DNA from: an uncultured Clostridia bacterium | Lineage (GTDB): Bacteria; Bacillota; Clostridia; Christensenellales; UBA1242 | NCBI GenBank assembly: GCA_949949035.1 | Contig: CATLHJ010000002.1 | Location: 62,001 to 126,000 of the forward strand | Direction: 5' to 3' | DNA length: 64,000 nucleotides | Shown: piece after piece, positions 59,000 through 64,000 of the stretch | How the letters are laid out: every line of letters starts with the position of its first letter | How positions within the stretch are numbered: the first letter of the stretch is position 1 | Position numbers and translations under genes: made by a program | Notes under the pieces: generated by a model | Seen by the model: the letters and a program-made list of their open reading frames with translations, nothing else | Told to the model about the DNA's origin: nothing | Database searches by the model: none

Positions 59000-59599
59000 A
59001 TGCAGATCTCTATTTCTGTTGAACCATATCTGGGGTTAGACATATCAATATTAACACAATATCTTGATAAAATTGTGCGGCTTAAAGAAAGTCAGGTGCC
59101 TGATTTAAGCGTACACTTCGACTATTTCCGGACGAACGAAGCCGTCTTGCAATTATTGAAAAGTTATGCCGATAAAATTGATATTTATGTCCATTTGATG
59201 GAACCTATGGCGTTAGGAGAGCAGCATTTTAAGGTGGTGTCAATGGATATTGCGCAAAAACCAGCGTTTGGGGATGAGCGGCAAGGCGTAGTCTTGGATT
59301 TAGGCTGTGACGTAACGGGTTACAAAGCCACGATTAAGTCTACTAAATACATTACTATCATGACGGTTAAATGTGGCAAGTCAGGGCAAAACTTTAATGA
59401 ATCGGCGTTGGTTTTGGTGCCACAAATTCGAGCCCTGAACCCGCAGGCGGTAATTACGGTGGATGGTGGGGTTAATGAAACCAACATTTCCTTATTAAAA
59501 AAGGCGGGAGTTGACATAGTAGTGGTCGGTAATTACGCGCGTAAAGCCTACGAAACGGGGACTTTGGCAATATCAATAAATAGGTTGTTGCGTGATTAA
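59000..59599 (+). CDS. Ribulose-phosphate 3-epimerase-like TIM barrel
   Basis: This 199-aa protein keeps the outline of Rpe: an N-terminal strand, SVHFDYF in place of HxDxMDG, VHLMEP, IMTVKCGKSGQNF in place of MTVxPGFGGQxF, and ITVDGGVNETN near the C-terminus. Several usual catalytic residues differ, so activity is uncertain. Its position before rpmB matches rpe in Bacillus, which supports it as a diverged ortholog. GGGGGTG precedes the ATG. Confidence 0.7.
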   Translation: MQISISVEPYLGLDISILTQYLDKIVRLKESQVPDLSVHFDYFRTNEAVLQLLKSYADKIDIYVHLMEPMALGEQHFKVVSMDIAQKPAFGDERQGVVLDLGCDVTGYKATIKSTKYITIMTVKCGKSGQNFNESALVLVPQIRALNPQAVITVDGGVNETNISLLKKAGVDIVVVGNYARKAYETGTLAISINRLLRD

Positions 59600-59616
59600 A
59601 TAGGTTGTGTTATAAT
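59588..59616 (+). promoter_or_regulatory. Promoter of rpmB, predicted leaderless
   Basis: TTGCGT (59588-59593), 17 bp, TATAAT (59611-59616), then 7 bp to ATG 59624. Confidence 0.65.
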
Positions 59617-59623
59617 CGGTTTT

Positions 59624-59812
59624 ATGAGCAGAGTATGTGATTTATGCGGAAAAGACAAATTAGCGGGTAATACTGTTTCGCACAGTAATCGTCGCGCACC
59701 GAAAAAGAGTGTGCCTAACCTGCAAAAAGAAACCATTGTTTGTGACGATGGTGCCAAAGTAACCTTGAAGGTTTGTACCAAGTGCAAAAAAACATTGAAT
59801 AAAATTGGGTGA
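59624..59812 (+). CDS. rpmB: 50S ribosomal protein L28
   Basis: This 62-aa protein matches L28 (VCDLCGKDKLAGNTVSHSNRRA... and a C-terminal KVCTKCKKTL). The CxxC pairs show the zinc-binding form. It heads the rpmB-asp23-yloV group common in Bacillota. Confidence 0.95.
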   Translation: MSRVCDLCGKDKLAGNTVSHSNRRAPKKSVPNLQKETIVCDDGAKVTLKVCTKCKKTLNKIG

Positions 59813-59818
59813 TCAGGC

Positions 59819-60160
59819 ATGGCGCTTAATACCTCTAATTTATACGGTAATATAGCGATTTCACGTAAAGCAATCCGCTTTGTAGCGGGGATTGCTGCTT
59901 TAGAGTGCTATGGCGTATGGGGAGTTGGCGATAAACGCGTGGTGCGTAATCCTGCCAGTGAATTCCGCATAAAAAACGGTGTTCGGGTGTGGGTTAGTAA
60001 AAACAAAGTGGGTATTTATATTGATCTGCTTTTGTGTTTTGGCGTACCGATTGACGCGATTATTACTTCGGTGCGTAATGCTATTAAGTACAAAGTAGAA
60101 AATTTCAGCGGAATGGAAGTTCTTTTTGTGGACATCCGCGTAATGGGTATTCGTAAATAA
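59819..60160 (+). CDS. Asp23/Gls24 family envelope protein
   Basis: This 113-aa protein has the Asp23 pattern (YGNIAISRKAIRFVAGIAALECYGVWGV ... VYIDLLL-type strand, IIT.VRNAIKYKVENFSG). It is the YloU-type protein always found beside yloV/fakA. Family members associate with the membrane and relate to stress and fatty-acid use. ATG 59819 lies 6 bp after rpmB. Confidence 0.88.
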   Translation: MALNTSNLYGNIAISRKAIRFVAGIAALECYGVWGVGDKRVVRNPASEFRIKNGVRVWVSKNKVGIYIDLLLCFGVPIDAIITSVRNAIKYKVENFSGMEVLFVDIRVMGIRK

Positions 60161-60173
60161 AAGGAAAATTGAA

Positions 60174-61913
60174 ATGAGCAATACTAAAACAACAGCAAAA
60201 ACAACTAAAAATACCAGTGCCAAAACAACCACGGTTAAAGAAAACCCTGTGGTGGCCAAAAAGGTAACGGCTATTACCACCTTAAACGGTGGCACTTTGA
60301 AAAAAATGTTTATTGGCGCGTACAATTTGTTGGATAAAAACAAAAATTTTATTAACAGTTTGAATGTTTTCCCGGTACCAGATGGTGATACCGGTTTGAA
60401 CATGAGTTTAACTTTGCGTTCGGCGATTACCGAAGTGGAAAATATTAACACAAACAATATGGTGGAATTAACCGAAGGTATTGCTCGCGGGGCTTTGAAG
60501 GGTGCCCGTGGTAACAGTGGTGTTATTACCAGTCAGATTTTGAAAGGTATGATGTCGGTTTTTAGCAAAGGTAATAATGATAACAAAATTACTACCAAAA
60601 TTTTTGCCCAAGCGATGACTGAAGGTGCCAAAACTGCGTATTCGGCGGTAACTTTACCCAAAGAAGGTACCATTTTAACGGTCATTCGGGTGATGGCGGA
60701 AGAAGCCGAAAAAATTGCGCGCAACACCGCAGATTTTATTGTTTTTATGCAAAAAGTTATTGATGCGGGTGAACTGATTTTGTCCAAAACTCCCGAGATG
60801 TTGCCCGTGTTGAAAAAAGCCGGTGTGGTTGATGCGGGTGGTCGCGGGGTTATCACCATTTTTATGGGTTGCTTGGCGACTTTGCAGGGCAATTTAGAGT
60901 TAATGGAATTAAAAAATGACAAGGATATGACCGTTTTCCGTGATACGGCGGATGAAGTTGCCGAAATTGATGATATCAGTGAAATCGAATTTGCTTATTG
61001 CACCGAATTTTTTGTGGTTAACATGAAAAAAACTACCACCACCGCCAGTATTGATAAGTTCCGCACCCGTTTAATGGCGTTGGGTGACAGCGTAATCTGT
61101 GTCGGTGACTTGAACATGATTAAAGTGCATGTACATACGAACACCCCGAACTTGGCGTTGGGGGCGGCGTTGGAGTTGGGTGAAATTACCAAAATTAAGA
61201 TTGAAAACATGTTGGAACAAAATCGTGAACTGCGTAACAGCCGTAATATTCCCGATAAGGAACAAGGTATGGTAATGGTGGCTACGGGTGAAGGTATTCG
61301 CGCTTTATTACGCGATTTGGGTGTCGATTTTGTCATCAAGGGTGGTCAAACCAGTAACCCCAGTGCGGAAGAAATTGCTACGGCGTGTGATCGAGTGCAT
61401 GCGAAAAACATTTTTGTTTTCCCGAATAACAAAAACATTGTCTTGGCGGCAATGAATGCCCAATCTCTAACCAAGAAAAACATCGTGATTATTCCCACCA
61501 GCAGTGTTTGTGAAGGTATTTCCGCGGCGATTGCATTCTCGCCCGATTGTACGATTGAAGAAAATACGCAAACGTTTTTAACGACGATTAAAGCCGTGGT
61601 TTCGGCGTCCGTGACTTACGCGGTGCGTGATACAAAAATGGATAACTTGGACATTAAGAAAGGTGACATTATCGGTTTGGACGAAAAAGCAATTATCGCC
61701 AAGGGTAAAAATCCCGCCGAAGTTGCAGTTAAATTATGCGATAAATTGGTCAATGAAACTACGGGTTCAATCACTTTGTATTATGGTGAAGACGTTAAAG
61801 AGAACGAGGCCGAAGCCGTTGGCGAAAGAATTCAAAACAAGTATCCAGCAACGGACGTAACGGTGGTTAACGGCGGCCAAAATATCTACTACTACTTGAT
61901 CGCTATTGAATAA
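60174..61913 (+). CDS. fakA: DAK2/DegV-linked kinase YloV (fatty acid kinase FakA-like)
   Basis: This 579-aa protein begins with a Lys/Thr/Ala-rich tail (about 1-30). The DAK2/DhaL-type ATP-binding domain follows (NSLNVFPVPDGDTGLNMSLTL with metal-binding Asp residues, GARGNSGVITSQIL). The central and C-terminal YloV domains end near TSSVCEGISAAIAFSPD. In other Bacillota this kinase phosphorylates FakB-bound fatty acids. AAGGAAA precedes the ATG. The tail recalls the N-terminus of the sigma factor in this window. Confidence 0.92.
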   Translation: MSNTKTTAKTTKNTSAKTTTVKENPVVAKKVTAITTLNGGTLKKMFIGAYNLLDKNKNFINSLNVFPVPDGDTGLNMSLTLRSAITEVENINTNNMVELTEGIARGALKGARGNSGVITSQILKGMMSVFSKGNNDNKITTKIFAQAMTEGAKTAYSAVTLPKEGTILTVIRVMAEEAEKIARNTADFIVFMQKVIDAGELILSKTPEMLPVLKKAGVVDAGGRGVITIFMGCLATLQGNLELMELKNDKDMTVFRDTADEVAEIDDISEIEFAYCTEFFVVNMKKTTTTASIDKFRTRLMALGDSVICVGDLNMIKVHVHTNTPNLALGAALELGEITKIKIENMLEQNRELRNSRNIPDKEQGMVMVATGEGIRALLRDLGVDFVIKGGQTSNPSAEEIATACDRVHAKNIFVFPNNKNIVLAAMNAQSLTKKNIVIIPTSSVCEGISAAIAFSPDCTIEENTQTFLTTIKAVVSASVTYAVRDTKMDNLDIKKGDIIGLDEKAIIAKGKNPAEVAVKLCDKLVNETTGSITLYYGEDVKENEAEAVGERIQNKYPATDVTVVNGGQNIYYYLIAIE

Positions 61914-61960
61914 GCCAATTTTTGACAAATTTTATCAAACTTTGCTTCATAGAGTTGGCT

Positions 61961-63445
61961 ATGAAGCAATTTTTAACGCAACTAAAAATTGGCGACCAGA
62001 CTGTCGCCGTCAGTGGTCTTTATCACAACAGTAAACAGGTACGTTCACAAGGTCTATTTTTTGCTTTGTCGGGTGCTACTTATGTTGAAGAGGCGGTAGC
62101 CAACGGGGCTACGGTCGTAGTTACCGAAGTTGGTATTTTCGTGCCGGCCTCGGTGACGCACGTGGTAGTTGACGATGTCCGCGCCACGATGGCTTTGGTT
62201 AGTAAACAGTTTTACGGTAATGTGGTTGACCAAATGCGCATTACGGCTGTGGTCGGTACGAACGGTAAGACAACCACATCATACATTATGCGCCACATTT
62301 TAGAAATGGCAACGGGCAAAAACGTCGGGCTAATTGGTACTACGGGAATTTATGGTGCGGGTCGCGAATGGGACGGCGTTAATACTTTAACCACGCCTGA
62401 TCCCATCGAATTACACCAAGCCTTGGCGGCCATGTACCACAATGGCGTGCGTGATGTAGTGATGGAAGTTTCCGCCCACGCGATTTATTACCGCAAGGTC
62501 GCGGGTATCAATTTTGCGGGAGTGATTTTTACCAATATTACCCAAGACCATTTAGATTTTTTTCAAACATTCGAGCATTACAAAAATACTAAAATTTTGT
62601 TTTTTCGTGAACTTACTGCGGGCATAGTAGTCATTAACGCTGATGACCAGTATGGTTTAGCGGTCGCCGATGCGGTACGAGGCAAGCCGTTAGTTAAGGC
62701 CATTTCTTATTCTTTACAACAAGACACTATCGTCGGTACGGAACAATGGGCGTTCGTTGATCAAGTTAAATTGTCGGTTACGGGCAGTGATTTTCGGTTA
62801 AGCAAAGTCGGTGCTTGCCACATGGCTATGCCCGGTTTGTACAATGTTTATAATGGTGTGGCGGCGGCCTTGTTGGCTAATGCTTATGGCATAGCGTGGG
62901 ATTTGGTCCAAGAAGCCTTACGCACCGTACCGTCCGTACCGGGGCGGTTTAACACTTACGATATTAAAGGCGTTACTGCTATTATTGACTACGCGCATAC
63001 GCCCGATGGGTTAGAAAAATTGTTAACTAACGCCAAAGCCTTGTTGCCGTCTAAAGCTCATTTGACCGTAGTTTTCGGCTGTGGTGGTGATCGTGATCGT
63101 GGGAAGCGTCCGTTGATGGGGAAAATTGCTGCCCAAATTGCCGACCGTGTAGTGTTGACCAGCGACAACCCGCGTACCGAAGAACCAGATGCGATTATTG
63201 ACGAAATTGAACGCGGTATTATTACCATGGACGTAGCCCATTTAACTGCTAGTTTGGCGGGTGAGCCGCGCAATTGTGTTCGTTTTGTTGACCGTACGCA
63301 GGCCATAAACTACGCGATTGAGCACGCCGATGCGGGCGACATCGTGGTTATCGCGGGTAAAGGACACGAAAATTATTTGGATATTAAGGGCCAAAAAATT
63401 CCGTATATGGACCGCAAAGTGTTAGATAATATTTTACGGGGGTAA
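61961..63445 (+). CDS. murE: UDP-N-acetylmuramoyl-tripeptide synthetase MurE (DAP-type)
   Basis: This 494-aa Mur ligase has the ATP site VVGTNGKTTTSY near 101, the central domain and the C-terminal DNPRTEEP motif. DNPR indicates meso-diaminopimelate as the added amino acid. ATG 61961 is preferred; TTGACA lies upstream at about 61922 with a poor -10. mraY follows after 7 bp. Confidence 0.95.
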   Translation: MKQFLTQLKIGDQTVAVSGLYHNSKQVRSQGLFFALSGATYVEEAVANGATVVVTEVGIFVPASVTHVVVDDVRATMALVSKQFYGNVVDQMRITAVVGTNGKTTTSYIMRHILEMATGKNVGLIGTTGIYGAGREWDGVNTLTTPDPIELHQALAAMYHNGVRDVVMEVSAHAIYYRKVAGINFAGVIFTNITQDHLDFFQTFEHYKNTKILFFRELTAGIVVINADDQYGLAVADAVRGKPLVKAISYSLQQDTIVGTEQWAFVDQVKLSVTGSDFRLSKVGACHMAMPGLYNVYNGVAAALLANAYGIAWDLVQEALRTVPSVPGRFNTYDIKGVTAIIDYAHTPDGLEKLLTNAKALLPSKAHLTVVFGCGGDRDRGKRPLMGKIAAQIADRVVLTSDNPRTEEPDAIIDEIERGIITMDVAHLTASLAGEPRNCVRFVDRTQAINYAIEHADAGDIVVIAGKGHENYLDIKGQKIPYMDRKVLDNILRG

Positions 63446-63452
63446 GTGCCGT

Positions 63453-64000
63453 GGTCGTAAAAACTGATTTGTGGCTGGTATTATTGTCATTTGTTTTGGC
63501 GTTATTGTGTGGTTTTATTTTTGTACCATTGTTGCGGCGTTTGAAAGCAGGACAGTCAATTTTACGCTATGTTGAGTTACACGCCACAAAATCGGGAACA
63601 CCGACTATGGGTGGGCTGATTTTTATTGTGCCAATTATTGGGGTGGCGGTTGTGTTAGTCGATTGGCAAACACCATTAAGCATCATGTTGTTGGTGGCCA
63701 GTTTAGGGTACGGCTTGGTTGGCTTCTTGGACGACTTCTTAAAAATTAAACATCACCAAAATTTGGGTTTACGCGCTTACCAAAAAATTATTGGTCAATT
63801 AGGAATTGCACTGTTGGTGGCGTGGTTTTACACCCGCAGTAACCCGACGGGCGAAATTTGGGTGCCGTTTGTCAACTGCTTTTGGCAAATTGGCGGCGTA
63901 GGTATTTTTGCGTTGACCTTATTGATTTTGGTAGCAACCACCAATGCCGTTAACTTAACCGACGGGTTGGATGGCTTGGCGGGCAGTACCAGTTTGGTTT
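63453..64000 (+). CDS. mraY: Phospho-N-acetylmuramoyl-pentapeptide transferase, 5' part
   Basis: The frame from GTG 63453 runs off the window after about 182 codons. It encodes a polytopic membrane protein with SGTPTMGGLIF, the catalytic GFLDDFLK and NAVNLTDGLDGLAG, all diagnostic for MraY, which makes lipid I. GGGGG lies upstream of the start. Confidence 0.93.

Overview
The window is a bacterial chromosome segment of moderate GC interrupted by one clearly AT-rich island. Gene content and order point to a Bacillota (Clostridia-like) organism with a diaminopimelate-type cell wall. It carries pheS-pheT, rimP-nusA-ylxR, dnaG-rpoD, and a stretch rpoZ-priA-...-def-fmt-...-rlmN-...-rpe-like-rpmB-asp23-yloV/fakA that follows the classical Bacillus order with extra genes inserted, then murE-mraY. 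Other Bacillota markers are a SpoIID-like peptidoglycan-binding protein, an UgtP-like glycosyltransferase and a tmRNA tag ending in ALAA. I cannot name the species.

Layout. 1-8.1 kb: recD2, pheS, pheT, a divergent DisA_N/DAC-like protein, and a convergent gene fusing an M19 dipeptidase to an M14 carboxypeptidase. 8.2-8.6 kb: ssrA (tmRNA). 8.46-about 19.7 kb: a putative mobile island inserted at the 3' end of ssrA. It holds a large serine recombinase, a structured non-coding stretch, a small protein plus tyrosine recombinase, and then a 157-bp cassette bounded by 23-bp perfect inverted repeats with a consensus-like promoter inside. AT-rich cargo follows: an EcoRI-family adenine methylase, a DUF262-HNH nuclease, an HNH nuclease, a two-ATPase histidine-kinase-like protein, a receiver-domain protein, a C5-cytosine methylase and a decayed ORF. 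The arrangement looks like a phase-variable (invertible promoter) restriction/defence island. 19.9-22.4 kb: a possible small toxin/immunity pair, fragments and a radical SAM gene. 22.5-28.9 kb: two paralogous DUF6273-like proteins (one with a prion-like Q/N/Y insert), a nucleotidase-nucleoside hydrolase fusion with an HD hydrolase, two tRNAs with a split tRNA copy, and a catalytically degenerate transglutaminase-like protein. 28.9-33.9 kb: a tandem acyltransferase, rimP-nusA-ylxR-glycosyltransferase, tRNA-Ser and an intact transglutaminase-like paralog. 34-41 kb: hsp20, a membrane protein behind a poly-G promoter, cell-wall hydrolases, an ATP-grasp enzyme and glmS. 41-64 kb: mostly core informational and cell-envelope genes.

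Two genome-scale patterns stand out. First, many genes have a good -35/-10 pair whose -10 box ends only 5-8 bp before the ATG and have no Shine-Dalgarno, which implies leaderless mRNAs for about fifteen genes here. Genes inside operons keep ordinary AGGAG sites. Second, two independent phase-variation devices are visible: the invertible promoter at 11.66-11.82 kb and a 15-G tract that forms the spacer of a promoter at 34.61 kb.
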